Positions 54,006 to 63,522 of a stretch of DNA of 64,000 nt are shown here, piece by piece. Source of the stretch: Bacillus vallismortis (lineage in GTDB: Bacteria > Bacillota > Bacilli > Bacillales > Bacillaceae). The DNA lies in the NCBI RefSeq assembly GCF_004116955.1, contig NZ_CP026362.1:1838501-1902500 (forward strand), given 5' to 3'. Under the pieces are notes generated by a model. It was not told the origin of the DNA and ran no database searches. It worked only from the letters and a program-made list of their open reading frames with translations. The stretch's first letter is position 1; each line of letters starts with the position of its first letter. The position numbers and the translations under genes are program-made.

Positions 54006-54935
54006 TTATGAAACGTGTTTGATGGCCTTGCCCGAAAGCATTTTCGGATGAATAATGGCGTCGAACTCTCCATCTGCTGATAGCTTTGTTGTGCTGATTC
54101 CGATTAAGCATTTATCCGCAGAAATCATTTCTTCTTTTGTCATAATTGTTACGTGATCCGGTTTAACGCATAATAAAAATTGATTTTGCTGACCTACTCC
54201 CCTATATGGAATCAGCCTCAGTTTATCTAAAAAGCGAAACGAATCATCGAGCTGTTGGGTGGCTTCCAATGGATCTGTGTTGCGAATGATCATTGTTTCG
54301 GCTGCTCCGAAAATCGATTCCAGTTTATCAATGTGAATAATCATGACCGGCGTTTTAGTAAGCGGATCGTACAACTGATTACCAGAATCAACCAGTCCTC
54401 TGGCATGAAGCGTTTGGCCGCCTAAATCCGCCTGAATGCTGACTCGTTCCTCATACTGAATGTTTTTTGTATCAATATCTTCAATTCTTCTCTTAGAAAA
54501 AAACCACAATGCTGGAAAGCCAGCAACAATAAACAACCAGCTGATCGGGTCTCCAAACCCAGTTTGATTGGTGATCATGACACCGTTTCGAACAACGGAA
54601 TTGGTCTGCAGCAAAGAATGGGCACCGATAATTCCTCCCCCCATTAAAAAAGTGGCAAAATAAAAGGAAAACAAATTTTGAAAGAAATAACGAAATCTTT
54701 TAAAGCCAAATGTCACCATCACAATAACAACTGAAAAAGCCAGCTTACCGGCCGGGTGTTCAACAATTGGCGAAAAAGGAGTAAACACCAACACGACAAT
54801 ACTTGAACCGATGAACGCTCCGCCTATCACTCTTCTTTTTTTCACATGCCGTTTTAAAATAAATGCCGTGAGCAAAAGCAAAAGCGCATCAAAACAAAAG
54901 TTTAACAGCCAAATGACATCTAAATAGATTTTCAC
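54006..54935 (-). CDS. spoIIGA: sporulation aspartic protease SpoIIGA
   Basis: 309 residues from GTG 54935, with AAAGGAG 6 bases upstream. Five membrane helices fill about 4-145. The C-terminal cytoplasmic domain (about 150-309) is retroviral-like with the catalytic Asp183 in [13 protein letters not shown]. It cleaves pro-SigE in response to the forespore signal SpoIIR. Co-transcribed with sigE (62-bp gap). The in-frame ATG at 54980 overlaps the promoter and is not a start. Confidence 0.97.
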   Translation of the reverse strand: MKIYLDVIWLLNFCFDALLLLLTAFILKRHVKKRRVIGGAFIGSSIVVLVFTPFSPIVEHPAGKLAFSVVIVMVTFGFKRFRYFFQNLFSFYFATFLMGGGIIGAHSLLQTNSVVRNGVMITNQTGFGDPISWLFIVAGFPALWFFSKRRIEDIDTKNIQYEERVSIQADLGGQTLHARGLVDSGNQLYDPLTKTPVMIIHIDKLESIFGAAETMIIRNTDPLEATQQLDDSFRFLDKLRLIPYRGVGQQNQFLLCVKPDHVTIMTKEEMISADKCLIGISTTKLSADGEFDAIIHPKMLSGKAIKHVS

Positions 54936-54980
54936 ATCTGACTCCTTTCTTGCATCACGCTGCTCCCCTTCTTGTTTCAT

Positions 54981-55014
54981 AGTATAAATCAAGCTCTGTG
55001 GGAAAGTCTGTCAG
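54981..55014 (-). promoter_or_regulatory. spoIIG promoter, SigA/Spo0A type with 22-bp spacer
   Basis: CTGACA (55014-55009) and TATACT (54986-54981) are 22 bp apart on the minus strand. The unusual spacing is the known feature of the spoIIG promoter, which needs Spo0A~P for SigA polymerase to open it. The -35 is CTGACA where I recall TTGACA in strain 168. Confidence 0.85.
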
Positions 55015-55060
55015 TTAATGTTGAGAGGAAAATACAATTTTTCAGAGATATCTGCTTAAT

Positions 55061-55067
55061 TTGTCGA
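55061..55067 (+). promoter_or_regulatory. probable Spo0A box upstream of spoIIG
   Basis: TTGTCGA on the plus strand, matching the 0A box core TGTCGAA at 6 of 7 positions. It lies about 47 bp upstream of the -35. A second weaker site may overlap TTGAGAGG at 55021-55028. Confidence 0.55.
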
Positions 55068-55087
55068 GGGAATATATGAGAGTATAG

Positions 55088-55120
55088 ATAAAAAAGCTGC
55101 CGTTGACCGGCAGCTTTTTA
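55088..55120 (-). terminator. bpr terminator
   Basis: A 12-bp stem, AAAAAGCTGCCG (55091-55102) with CGGCAGCTTTTT (55108-55119), with T5 on either strand, directly after the bpr stop. It insulates the spoIIG promoter from bpr transcription. Confidence 0.9.
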
Positions 55121-55123
55121 CTC

Positions 55124-58100
55124 TTAATTTTCAGTATTGATATAGAGTTTTCCATTCGCTGTTTTTCTTGCTTCATTTCCATAATCATCACGTACAATCA
55201 CTTCTACTTTTGCTCCGTTAGCTTTAATAGAAGAAGTAGCTGTCCAATAGCCTTCATATCTCCCCGGAGAGATTTCTCTTAACGGGAGCTCTGTGGCGTT
55301 TTGCACACTCGCTCTTGCATTTGTCAGCGGCATACGAATGACAAACGTTGCATCCAAATCTTCAGCGCTTGAGAATGCGATTTTTACAGATTCACCGGCT
55401 TTTAAGATTTTGTCCTCTCCCGGAATCAAACCGGAGATGACAGGCTTGTCAAAGTTGACATCGATGACAGCCTTTTTCGTTGTTTTGTTGCCTGCTAAGT
55501 CTGTAGCAATCACCTTGATTTCATTGCTTCCATTCTCTAAAAGAATACGGGCTGAGTATGAACCATCAGTTACCGTTGCTTTTTTGCCATTCACCTTGAC
55601 ATCTTTCAGATTGTCATCGGATACAGACCCTTTGACAGTCAGCGCTTCTTTGTTTGTTTTCTCGCCATTCTTTGGATTGTCCAGCGTTAATTCAGGCTTG
55701 TTTTGGTCAAGGGTAATTGTCACGGGGCTGGAAGCATCCGTAGTCCCTTTGTCTGTTGATGCAGTGGCCGTCAGCTCATTTTCACCCTCGCTGAGTGAGA
55801 CGCTTGCCTGGAACGTGCCATCAGCAGAAGCTTTTGTTTCTCCTGCTTCTTGCTCTCCATTATAAAGGTGTACCGTTGTTCCCGGAGAGGCTTTTCCTTT
55901 TACGGTGACGCTCTCCTTATTTGTGTATGATTTGTCTGCCGGTGAAGTGATCTCAGGTACAGCCGCTTCATAATCAACCAATGCGCGGATCATATAGTTG
56001 CCGTCGGCTTCATCACCCGGCAGCCATTCCCCGTCTATATATTGCCAGTTGCGGCCCGAATTCTGACCGGTTTCATCCATTGCCAGTCCTGGTGAATATG
56101 GATCTGGTTTCGATTGGATGTATACGAGATAAAAATCTTTATCGACCATAATCCCTTTTGAACTGAGATCAACCTTAGTCCATTCGCCATTGCGAAGGGC
56201 TTCAGCATTAAATGGCCCGGCAATTTTCTTGCCCGGTGCTCCGTCTTCTCCTGTAGCATCGTAAACCTCAACCTTAAACTCTGTCCCTCCAGGATCAGGG
56301 AACTCTGTATCCCAGAATCTGAACAGCCCTCCTGTAAGCATGCCTTTGTCCTTGCCGTCAGCCAGCGTCATTTTGACCGCCCATCCGTTACCGGCTGCAA
56401 AATAGGAATTGGCATTCTCCGCCGTCCCGTCATCATATGCAATCTCACCCGGATAACCGACGAAAGGCTTTAGTACAGTTTCTTTCGTAACATCGCCTTT
56501 TAAATCAACGGTAAATTCATCGCTATAGTAACCCGCTGCAGCGATTCTAATCGTATAGGAGCCTTCATAGGCCTCAAGCGCATATTCACCTTTGTCGTTT
56601 GTCGTAGCAGGTTCTACCGCAGCATCCTCCACAACATAAACGGAGGCTCCTTTTACCGGCTCTCCTGTCGTTTTATTAATGACTGTGCCTTTTAAGGTGC
56701 CTTTCTTCAATTCTTCTAACGTAAAGTTAGCCTGTGTCGTCTGATCTGCCTGCAGAGAAACCTTTTGCGATTTCGATTGATAGCCGTATGCTTCTGCCAT
56801 AAGCGTATAGTCTCCCGCTTTGTGCGTCAGCGTAAACTGCCCTGTGGATTGATCAGAATATGTTGATTTTCCCGTTTCTGCAACACTGACTTGCGCCCTG
56901 AGCGGCAAAACTTGAGGCTGTATCGCTTTGCTCTGAGCCTTTACCGCTTGGTTAGCAGATGGCTTAGCTTTTTTCGGATTCACCGTCTTTTTCTTTTGCT
57001 TTCCAGGCGATTTTTTTTCAACACCCAGTTTATTCTTTTTGACTGTTTTTCCGGCTGATTTGTCAGAAAGCACTACATCATCAATATACCAGCCCTCTTT
57101 TGCAATGCTATCATCGGATTGAAGGTTAAACATGACTTGAATATTTTGACCTTTATAAGCGGATAAATCAATTTCTTCATCCATCCAGCTTGATGTTTTT
57201 CCATTATAAACACGAGCCTGCTCCCAATTCTTTTCACCTTCAGGCAAAACAAAAACGTAGCCATAATCAAAATCATCCTCTACATTGTGCCAGCTTTTAA
57301 ATTGGAGATACAGGTTTCCGTCATCCGGCACTTTAATAGGAGGCATCATGAGATTCATATTTGCTGAGTTGGCGTAGTTTCCTGCCAGATTTGTTCCATA
57401 TACTTTTTCTCCCGAAGCTGCTGTAGCTGGGCCTACTGACGGAACTCCCCATTCCCAGCTGTTATTTGTTCCGCTTGACATCCAGCCTCCGGGTTCAGTT
57501 TCAAAGTCTTGCTTATAGCCCGTTGTGATGCTTGGTTTCACTATAACATCGTATATATCAGATTCAACGCTATGGCCGCCAAAATCCTGAATCATCCACT
57601 TATAGCTTAGGGCAGTTCCTTTTACGTTCGGGATCACCGCCTGATACGTTCCTTTCAGGTGATCTCCGCTGATTCGTTTAGCCGTTACTTCTGTCCACTC
57701 CCCTTGATCAAGCTTATAGGACAGTTTGACAGATGTCACACTTACATTGTCTTCAGCTACCAAAGTCAGCGGCAGGTTCGCGCCTTCATAGGCTTCTGTT
57801 GCTTTCTCATGCTGATAGACAGGGGGCTCTTGATCGTCTCCCTCTACAGAAACCTGTCCCTCTGCTTTTCCTAAACCATCTGTAACAGCTGACACAGCAT
57901 CAAAAGCGTTCACCAAACCATGGCCGTATCCGTTATTCGGAGAATCGGGAAATGTTGAATCCGTCAACGGTTCAGCCGTGCTCGTTAATATATCCTCCAT
58001 CTGATCAACAGAAAGTGAGGCATCCGCCTGTTTCAGCAATGCAGCAACAGCGGACACATGCGGTCCTGCCATTGATGTGCCGTCCCATCCGTCCTCATAT

Positions 58101-59428
58101 GTCTGGCCAGGAACGGAAGACCGGATATTTACACCCGGGGCAGAAATTTCTGGTTTTATTTCGTCATATGGAGATGGTCCTTGAAGAGAAAAGTCAGCAA
58201 GCTTTTTGTTAATATCAGTCGCTCCCGTTGCAAACGATTCCGGATAGTTTGCCGGATTTGCAATAGAACCGGGACCGCCCGGAATAAAGATATCAGTATT
58301 TCCTGCTGAAAACTCAGGGAAAATATCGGCCGCACGCCAAGCATTGACCATGTCTCTGTACCATTCGTCAAGTCCTGAGCCTCCACCCCATGAATTATTG
58401 ACAACATCAGGAGCCATTTCCGGATGAGGATTGCCCTCTGCGTCCTTTGGAGCTAAAACCCATTCACCTGCATCCAAAATGTCAGCATCAGTGCCGCCAT
58501 CTTCGGAGAACGCTTTAACAGCAATCCATTTTGCGCCTGGGGCTACACCGATTTGATTTGTACCATCGGGTTCAGATCCCACCATCGTTCCTGTCACGTG
58601 AGTTCCATGAGCCAAATCATCGTAAGGGCTTGCTTCGCCCGTTACGGCATCATACCAGTTCATTTCATGATCAGGCTCATCAGGATTTTCTGGATGATAT
58701 CCGCGATATTTCTCTTTTAATGCCGGATGGTTCCATTCCACGCCTGTATCAATGGACGCGACAACCGTACCAGTTCCATCGTATCCAAGCGCCCAAGCTT
58801 TCGGGGCGTCGATTTGGTCTATATTCCATTCCACACCGTCAGTTGCTTTGACAGCTTTTTGCGCTTTTTTCATATTAAATGGAGAAGATGACCTAAACAG
58901 CTGCCGTTTCTCATTTGGAAGCACCTTTTCCACTTCAGGGAACTGCGCTACTTTTTCCATCACTTCTTTTGAGGCATGAACAGCGATCCCATTCACTACA
59001 TAATAAGAGTGAATTTGGTCTGCATTTCCCTTATTTTTCTGGCTGTTCAAGTATGTTAAGACATCTCTCTGGGATTCATCGGCTGTGACTTTTAAAGATG
59101 ACACAACGGCAGAACGCTTTTGATATTCCGTCTTAGCGGCAGTCAGCTTCTTCGATTTCGCTTTTTTAACAGCCGCTTTTGCCGCTTTTTCTGTGTTAGC
59201 TTTGTCTTTAAATTTAATCAAAAAGGTTGTTTTTTCTTTCTTTTTAAAGCTTTTCTTTAATGAACTCGAGATCTTGTTTTGAATGGATTCAGCAGATTGA
59301 AGCTCCTGTTTAACAGAAGTTGAGGCACCTTTGCTGCTTGCCCCGGCTGCACCCGGAAACAGCAGTGAACCAATGACAACCGTACTTAAAACAGAGCTAA
59401 TGAGTCTGTTTTTCGTTTGTTTCCTCAT
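55124..59428 (-). CDS. bpr: bacillopeptidase F, secreted subtilisin-type protease
   Basis: 1434 residues. Signal peptide at about 1-30 (basic MRKQTKNR then a hydrophobic core ending GAAGA), propeptide to about 195, then an S8 catalytic domain (200-510) with Asp227, His274 and Ser452 (SIDTG, HGTHVTG, GTSMAGPH). A jelly-roll region follows (about 635-790), a Lys/Pro-rich linker (about 795-850), two carboxypeptidase-regulatory-like repeats (about 850-1000) and two tandem Ig-like repeats near the C terminus (each with KSYTNKE/GEKTNKE and LTVKG). Extracellular; no LPXTG anchor. Ribosome-binding site AAAGGGGG. Likely 5'-UTR over 100 bases. Confidence 0.96.
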   Translation of the reverse strand: MRKQTKNRLISSVLSTVVIGSLLFPGAAGASSKGASTSVKQELQSAESIQNKISSSLKKSFKKKEKTTFLIKFKDKANTEKAAKAAVKKAKSKKLTAAKTEYQKRSAVVSSLKVTADESQRDVLTYLNSQKNKGNADQIHSYYVVNGIAVHASKEVMEKVAQFPEVEKVLPNEKRQLFRSSSPFNMKKAQKAVKATDGVEWNIDQIDAPKAWALGYDGTGTVVASIDTGVEWNHPALKEKYRGYHPENPDEPDHEMNWYDAVTGEASPYDDLAHGTHVTGTMVGSEPDGTNQIGVAPGAKWIAVKAFSEDGGTDADILDAGEWVLAPKDAEGNPHPEMAPDVVNNSWGGGSGLDEWYRDMVNAWRAADIFPEFSAGNTDIFIPGGPGSIANPANYPESFATGATDINKKLADFSLQGPSPYDEIKPEISAPGVNIRSSVPGQTYEDGWDGTSMAGPHVSAVAALLKQADASLSVDQMEDILTSTAEPLTDSTFPDSPNNGYGHGLVNAFDAVSAVTDGLGKAEGQVSVEGDDQEPPVYQHEKATEAYEGANLPLTLVAEDNVSVTSVKLSYKLDQGEWTEVTAKRISGDHLKGTYQAVIPNVKGTALSYKWMIQDFGGHSVESDIYDVIVKPSITTGYKQDFETEPGGWMSSGTNNSWEWGVPSVGPATAASGEKVYGTNLAGNYANSANMNLMMPPIKVPDDGNLYLQFKSWHNVEDDFDYGYVFVLPEGEKNWEQARVYNGKTSSWMDEEIDLSAYKGQNIQVMFNLQSDDSIAKEGWYIDDVVLSDKSAGKTVKKNKLGVEKKSPGKQKKKTVNPKKAKPSANQAVKAQSKAIQPQVLPLRAQVSVAETGKSTYSDQSTGQFTLTHKAGDYTLMAEAYGYQSKSQKVSLQADQTTQANFTLEELKKGTLKGTVINKTTGEPVKGASVYVVEDAAVEPATTNDKGEYALEAYEGSYTIRIAAAGYYSDEFTVDLKGDVTKETVLKPFVGYPGEIAYDDGTAENANSYFAAGNGWAVKMTLADGKDKGMLTGGLFRFWDTEFPDPGGTEFKVEVYDATGEDGAPGKKIAGPFNAEALRNGEWTKVDLSSKGIMVDKDFYLVYIQSKPDPYSPGLAMDETGQNSGRNWQYIDGEWLPGDEADGNYMIRALVDYEAAVPEITSPADKSYTNKESVTVKGKASPGTTVHLYNGEQEAGETKASADGTFQASVSLSEGENELTATASTDKGTTDASSPVTITLDQNKPELTLDNPKNGEKTNKEALTVKGSVSDDNLKDVKVNGKKATVTDGSYSARILLENGSNEIKVIATDLAGNKTTKKAVIDVNFDKPVISGLIPGEDKILKAGESVKIAFSSAEDLDATFVIRMPLTNARASVQNATELPLREISPGRYEGYWTATSSIKANGAKVEVIVRDDYGNEARKTANGKLYINTEN

Positions 59429-59570
59429 TTTTATCCCCCTTTTTCAACATGCTTTGCCAAAAAAAATGTCGTCCCTCCTTTTCCAAATGAATGGTTTGTC
59501 AGAACATCGCTGTACGTTAACTGTAGACAATTCACATTACAGATATTGTCGTTTTATGTCACTTTATTTC

Positions 59571-59599
59571 CATATATATGAAAATGATAAAATTGTCAT
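59571..59599 (-). promoter_or_regulatory. candidate promoter for bpr
   Basis: ATGACA (59599-59594) and TATATG (59576-59571) with a 17-bp spacer on the minus strand, in the 299-bp ftsZ-bpr gap. The -10 is only 4/6. The gap is AT-rich and holds the ftsZ terminator and otherwise nothing I recognise. Confidence 0.3.
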
Positions 59600-59684
59600 G
59601 ATATCCGAATGAGTCTTATAGTCTGCTTGGCGGCGATATGAAGGAATATATAGGAGAAAGGTCTTTAATAAGGAGAAAAGGTTG

Positions 59685-59721
59685 AAAAACAAAAAGGACA
59701 AAATCGAAAACGATTTTGCCC
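59685..59721 (-). terminator. ftsZ terminator
   Basis: GGGCAAAATCG and CGATTTTGTCC on the minus strand form an 11-bp stem with one G-U pair and a UUUU loop, followed by TTTTTGTTTTT. It starts 7 bp after the ftsZ stop. Confidence 0.92.
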
Positions 59722-59727
59722 TTTCTA

Positions 59728-60876
59728 TTAGCCGCGTTTATTGCGGTTTCTTAAGAATGTCGGGATATCAAGAGTATCATCAGCCGGCTGTGAGGTCTGA
59801 CGGCTTACTGTGTTTTGTTGCTGAGGTTCCTCACGTTTCTGCTCACGCTTTGGAGCACTTTGATTATGTGTTTTAATGCTTTGGTTTAAACTTGGACGCT
59901 GAGGTTTTGTCACGTCCTTCTCTTGTTCAATGAAACCAGTCGCAATCACTGTCACCACAATCTCGTCTTTTAGATTTTCGTTAATAACAGAACCGAAAAT
60001 CATATTTACGTCTTGATCAGACGCCGAAGCGACAATGTCTGCAGCTTCCTGAACTTCATACAAACTGAGATTTGTTCCCCCAGTGATGTTCATAAGGACG
60101 CCTTGCGCGCCGTCAATAGCCGCTTCAAGCAGCGGGCTGGAGATTGCTTTCTTCGCTGCCTCTGCCGCGCGGTTTTCTCCAGTCGCAATCCCGATACCCA
60201 TCAAAGCAGATCCTTTGTTTGACATGATTGTTTTCACGTCAGCAAAGTCAAGGTTGATGAGACCAGGTGTAGCAATCAAGTCTGAAATACCTTGAACCCC
60301 TTGACGGAGGACGTTATCCGCTTCACGGAATGCTTCAAGCATCGGCGTGTTTTTATCAACAATTTCAAGGATTCGGTCGTTCGGGATCACGATCAGTGTA
60401 TCCACCGCTTCTTTCATTGCTGTAATTCCGCCTGCAGCTTGAAGCTGTCTTTTGCGTCCTTCAAATGTGAACGGTCTTGTGACGACTCCGACTGTTAAAG
60501 CGCCTAAATCTTTCGCGATTTGTGCGATTACCGGTGCGGCACCTGTTCCTGTTCCGCCCCCCATACCAGCTGTCACGAATACCATGTCAGCGCCTTTTAA
60601 CGCTTCTTCAATCTGCTCTTTGCTTTCTTCAGCAGCTTTTTTTCCGACTTCCGGATTCGCACCTGCTCCTAATCCTCTAGTCAGCTTTGCGCCGATTTGC
60701 ATTTTCACTTCTGCTTTTGACAGGTTAAGAGCTTGAGCATCGGTATTCACCGCGATATACTCTACTCCTTGCACTTCATTTTCAATCATTCGGTTAACGG
60801 CGTTGTTACCGCCGCCTCCTACTCCGATTACTTTAATTGATGCTAAGCCGTCTATGTTTGTTTCGAACTCCAACAT
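59728..60876 (-). CDS. ftsZ: cell division GTPase FtsZ
   Basis: 382 residues. The tubulin signature GGGTGTG is at 106-112, the N-terminal nucleotide loop [13 protein letters not shown] at 18-30, and the T7-type [11 protein letters not shown] near 205. A flexible linker (about 316-365) ends in the conserved C-terminal peptide [17 protein letters not shown] that binds FtsA, SepF, ZapA and EzrA. It forms the Z-ring. It follows ftsA by 35 bp. Confidence 0.98.
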   Translation of the reverse strand: MLEFETNIDGLASIKVIGVGGGGNNAVNRMIENEVQGVEYIAVNTDAQALNLSKAEVKMQIGAKLTRGLGAGANPEVGKKAAEESKEQIEEALKGADMVFVTAGMGGGTGTGAAPVIAQIAKDLGALTVGVVTRPFTFEGRKRQLQAAGGITAMKEAVDTLIVIPNDRILEIVDKNTPMLEAFREADNVLRQGVQGISDLIATPGLINLDFADVKTIMSNKGSALMGIGIATGENRAAEAAKKAISSPLLEAAIDGAQGVLMNITGGTNLSLYEVQEAADIVASASDQDVNMIFGSVINENLKDEIVVTVIATGFIEQEKDVTKPQRPSLNQSIKTHNQSAPKREQKREEPQQQNTVSRQTSQPADDTLDIPTFLRNRNKRG

Positions 60877-60911
60877 GCTAAATCCTCCTAATCTGCCGAA
60901 TGACTATCTAT

Positions 60912-62234
60912 CTATTCCCAAAACATGCTTAATAGTTTTTTCATTTTGCTCTGTTTATTATGTTCGGCTTGTGTTTTTTGTTTTCCTTTTGGCAGCTGCT
61001 GCATCTCACTCTGGTGATGATGCTGCTCTTGTTCCTCAATTGAAGAGACTGCGATTTCCTGTATCGCTTCTTCAGGCATCTTGAAGCCTATTTTTCTGCC
61101 TTGGATTCTTGCATTTCGGCAGGCGAATTGAATCAGGCCCACTCCCGTCATGTATTGAGGGTCTCTTACACCGATATAATTCGGGCTTGCCACCCTGACA
61201 TTGTTTTGCAAAACATCCTGTGCCAATGACATGACACCCGGCATTGCTGCTTGTCCCCCTGTCAGCACGAAGCCTCCCGGCAGATCGGTAATTCCCATAC
61301 TGCGAAGCTCTTCTGAAACAATTTCAAGAATTTCTTCAACTCTTGCTTCAATGATATTCGCTGCTTCCTGCTGTGTAAATGTTTGTTTTTGATTGGTGCC
61401 GATAACGGTTACCTCAAATACTTCATCTTCCGAAGCTTCGTCATAGTAGGCATGTCCAAATTGCTTTTTCACGCGTTCTGCTTCTTCTGTTGACGTCCTC
61501 AGTCCGATGGAGATATCTTTGGTGATATTTTCGCCTCCGAGTGGAATGACACGGGTAGAAGTGAGATGTCCATTCTCGAATACGGCAATGGTTGTTGACC
61601 CTCCCCCTATATCAATGAGAGCCACACCAAGATTTTTCTCGTCCTTTGACAATGCAGCAGAACCGGCTGCCAGCGGCTGAAGGCAAATATCAGTGATTTC
61701 AACACCGGCTCTTTCAACGCAGCGTAGCAAGTTATGTAAAATTGTTTTTGAACCGGTGATCAAGGTGCCCTCTACTTCTAAACGCACACCCAGCATTTTT
61801 TTCGGGTCGGTGATTTCATCTCTTCCATCTACGATAAACTGCTTAGGAATGACGTCCACAATCAGCTGTTCGTGCGGTACTGAAACAACCTGTGCCGCCT
61901 CCATCACTCGGCGCACATCTTCAACCTGAATTTCTTTATTTTCACTGGAAACTGCTACAACACCGTTTGTATCTTGAATATTGATATAATTTCCATTAAC
62001 GCCGACAATAGCTTTTCTAAGCGGAAAACCTACCATTCTTTCAGCTTGGTCAAACGCTTTTCTAATAGAATGAACGGTTTCATCTATATCAACGATTGAG
62101 CCTTTTTTCAACCCTTCAGACGGCACATTTCCCACACCGATAATATTTAGGGAATCATCTGTCATTTCTCCGACGATCACTTTTGTATTGGACGTACCGA
62201 TGTCAAGACTGACGTAAAGTTCATTGTTGTTCAT
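60912..62234 (-). CDS. ftsA: actin-like cell division protein FtsA
   Basis: 440 residues from ATG 62234 (MNNNELYVSLDIGTSNTKV), with GAGGAGGTG upstream. Actin/Hsp70 ATPase fold: phosphate-1 loop DIGTSNTKVIVGE, phosphate-2 IDIGGGSTTIAVF (about 203-215) and adenosine motif GGFVLTGGQAAMPG. The C-terminal amphipathic helix KQSKMKKLLSMFWE targets the membrane. FtsA anchors FtsZ filaments. A His/Gln-rich linker precedes the helix. Confidence 0.98.
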   Translation of the reverse strand: MNNNELYVSLDIGTSNTKVIVGEMTDDSLNIIGVGNVPSEGLKKGSIVDIDETVHSIRKAFDQAERMVGFPLRKAIVGVNGNYINIQDTNGVVAVSSENKEIQVEDVRRVMEAAQVVSVPHEQLIVDVIPKQFIVDGRDEITDPKKMLGVRLEVEGTLITGSKTILHNLLRCVERAGVEITDICLQPLAAGSAALSKDEKNLGVALIDIGGGSTTIAVFENGHLTSTRVIPLGGENITKDISIGLRTSTEEAERVKKQFGHAYYDEASEDEVFEVTVIGTNQKQTFTQQEAANIIEARVEEILEIVSEELRSMGITDLPGGFVLTGGQAAMPGVMSLAQDVLQNNVRVASPNYIGVRDPQYMTGVGLIQFACRNARIQGRKIGFKMPEEAIQEIAVSSIEEQEQHHHQSEMQQLPKGKQKTQAEHNKQSKMKKLLSMFWE

Positions 62235-62267
62235 TCTATGGCACCTCCTCACATTTCGATCATTTCT

Positions 62268-62296
62268 ATTCTATTATTTGCGGAACAACAATACAA
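62268..62296 (-). promoter_or_regulatory. candidate SigA promoter of ftsAZ
   Basis: TTGTAT (62296-62291) and TAGAAT (62273-62268) with a 17-bp spacer on the minus strand, about 35 bp before the ftsA ATG. Confidence 0.4.
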
Positions 62297-62380
62297 TGAA
62301 TGTGGCTTTACAAGTGTGTAACAAAAAATAACAACGGAATATTCCTTATGTGCTTTTCACATTTTATGTTTATTGAAAAT

Positions 62381-62407
62381 ATTCGTTATATCCTATGTAT
62401 ATCCTCT
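62381..62407 (-). promoter_or_regulatory. SigH-type promoter of ftsAZ
   Basis: AGAGGATAT (62407-62399) matches the SigH -35 RnAGGAwWW and AACGAAT (62387-62381) the -10 RnnGAAT, with an 11-bp spacer. ftsAZ is known to have a SigH promoter used at the onset of sporulation. Confidence 0.65.
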
Positions 62408-62408
62408 T

Positions 62409-62774
62409 TTATATCACATTTTTTTTATTTTTTTTAGAAAGAGTCCACTTTGTTAGTAGATTTCTTCTGATCACGGCAATATTCTGAAATAATCTGACAC
62501 CAAATGCGAATATACCTGCTAAATACAAGTCTACACCAAGATGGACTCCCAGAAAAGCTAAACTTATTGCCAATATAATATTAAAAAAGAAACCGGAAAC
62601 AAATACCATTTCATTATATGTACCTTGTAAATGCGCCCTGATTCCGCCGATTAATGTATCAAGTGCGGCAAGCACCGCAAGCGATAAATAGTTCGAGTAT
62701 TCACTCGGGATCGTTAAGTTTGTCATCAGTCCAATCGCAATTCCGAGCACCAGCCCCAGCACGGGCAGCCACAT
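62409..62774 (-). CDS. sbp: small basic membrane protein Sbp
   Basis: 121 residues, mostly four hydrophobic segments with a basic C-terminal tail (RRNLLTKWTLSKKNKKN). It matches DUF1290 Sbp of B. subtilis, always next to ftsA in spore formers. Function unknown. The stop lies next to the SigH promoter of ftsA. Confidence 0.93.
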   Translation of the reverse strand: MWLPVLGLVLGIAIGLMTNLTIPSEYSNYLSLAVLAALDTLIGGIRAHLQGTYNEMVFVSGFFFNIILAISLAFLGVHLGVDLYLAGIFAFGVRLFQNIAVIRRNLLTKWTLSKKNKKNVI

Positions 62775-62791
62775 GACGGTTCTCCTCCTTT

Positions 62792-63499
62792 TCAGTCTTT
62801 AAGCGGTGTTAGCTGTTGTACATCCAGTGGTCTGTCATATGCTTTTAATGTCAATTCGCTTTCAGATTTGCCGGCTTTTAATGCTAAATTTTCAGATGCA
62901 AAGAGATCCTCAAGACCTGATCCCTTCACTCTGCTGTACAGCATGTCCGGATCTTCGGCAAGCACATTTACTGTTAAAGGATAATCGTCAAGGTCGTATC
63001 CGTCTATTTTCGTTGTGCCATTTATATCCCTAATGACCGTATGATTCACAACTCTTCGCTCATTAATCGAGATATGCTCTGCACCAAAGGAGTTAAGTTC
63101 ATTGATCAGCTTTTTCAGCAAATCCGGAGGCGGATTTTCAATCGGCTCTCCTGTTAAGCTTTCAGAAAAAAGCGGGGATATGGTGATGACAATTCCGCTA
63201 CCTGTTATATCGGTCATGCCGGCTGTTTTTTTTAAGGTTTGCAGTGTATTATTAAGCGCGGTTTCTTTTGCCATTTCTTTCGTTTGCGAATAGCTATTCA
63301 GTAATTTATCATATTTGTTTATTTCATCCAGCAGCTTTTCCTGCTTCTTCTGCTCTGATGTCAGTTCTTCCCTTATATCCCACATATCTCTCGTATCACG
63401 GACTTGAGGGCGTTTTAACGAGTTAAACTGAACAGATATCATGAGCCCGAAGATGACCATAAGCACACTGATGCTCATGAAGGAACGCTTTATTTTCAA
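62792..63499 (-). CDS. ylxX: DUF881 protein YlxX
   Basis: 235 residues. A single N-terminal membrane helix (about 7-25, SFMSISVLMVIFGLMI) then a coiled-coil stretch and the DUF881 domain (GSGIVITISPLF, NELNSFGAEHISINERRV). It is a paralogue of ylxW just upstream. Probably extracytoplasmic; role unknown, associated with division loci. Confidence 0.92.
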   Translation of the reverse strand: MKIKRSFMSISVLMVIFGLMISVQFNSLKRPQVRDTRDMWDIREELTSEQKKQEKLLDEINKYDKLLNSYSQTKEMAKETALNNTLQTLKKTAGMTDITGSGIVITISPLFSESLTGEPIENPPPDLLKKLINELNSFGAEHISINERRVVNHTVIRDINGTTKIDGYDLDDYPLTVNVLAEDPDMLYSRVKGSGLEDLFASENLALKAGKSESELTLKAYDRPLDVQQLTPLKD

Positions 63500-63522
63500 T
63501 CTGTTTCACCCGCTTTTTACAG

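Noticed and set aside
53944..54111. 56-codon N-terminal extension of sigE
   Set aside because: It enters spoIIGA; the known pro-sigma-E sequence starts at MKKLKLRL, position 53943.
59682..59876. 64-codon plus-strand ORF with TTG start and AAGGAG 6 bases upstream
   Set aside because: It runs through the ftsZ terminator stem and then antisense to the conserved ftsZ 3' end. No promoter is visible and the product has no recognisable features, so the site is probably chance.
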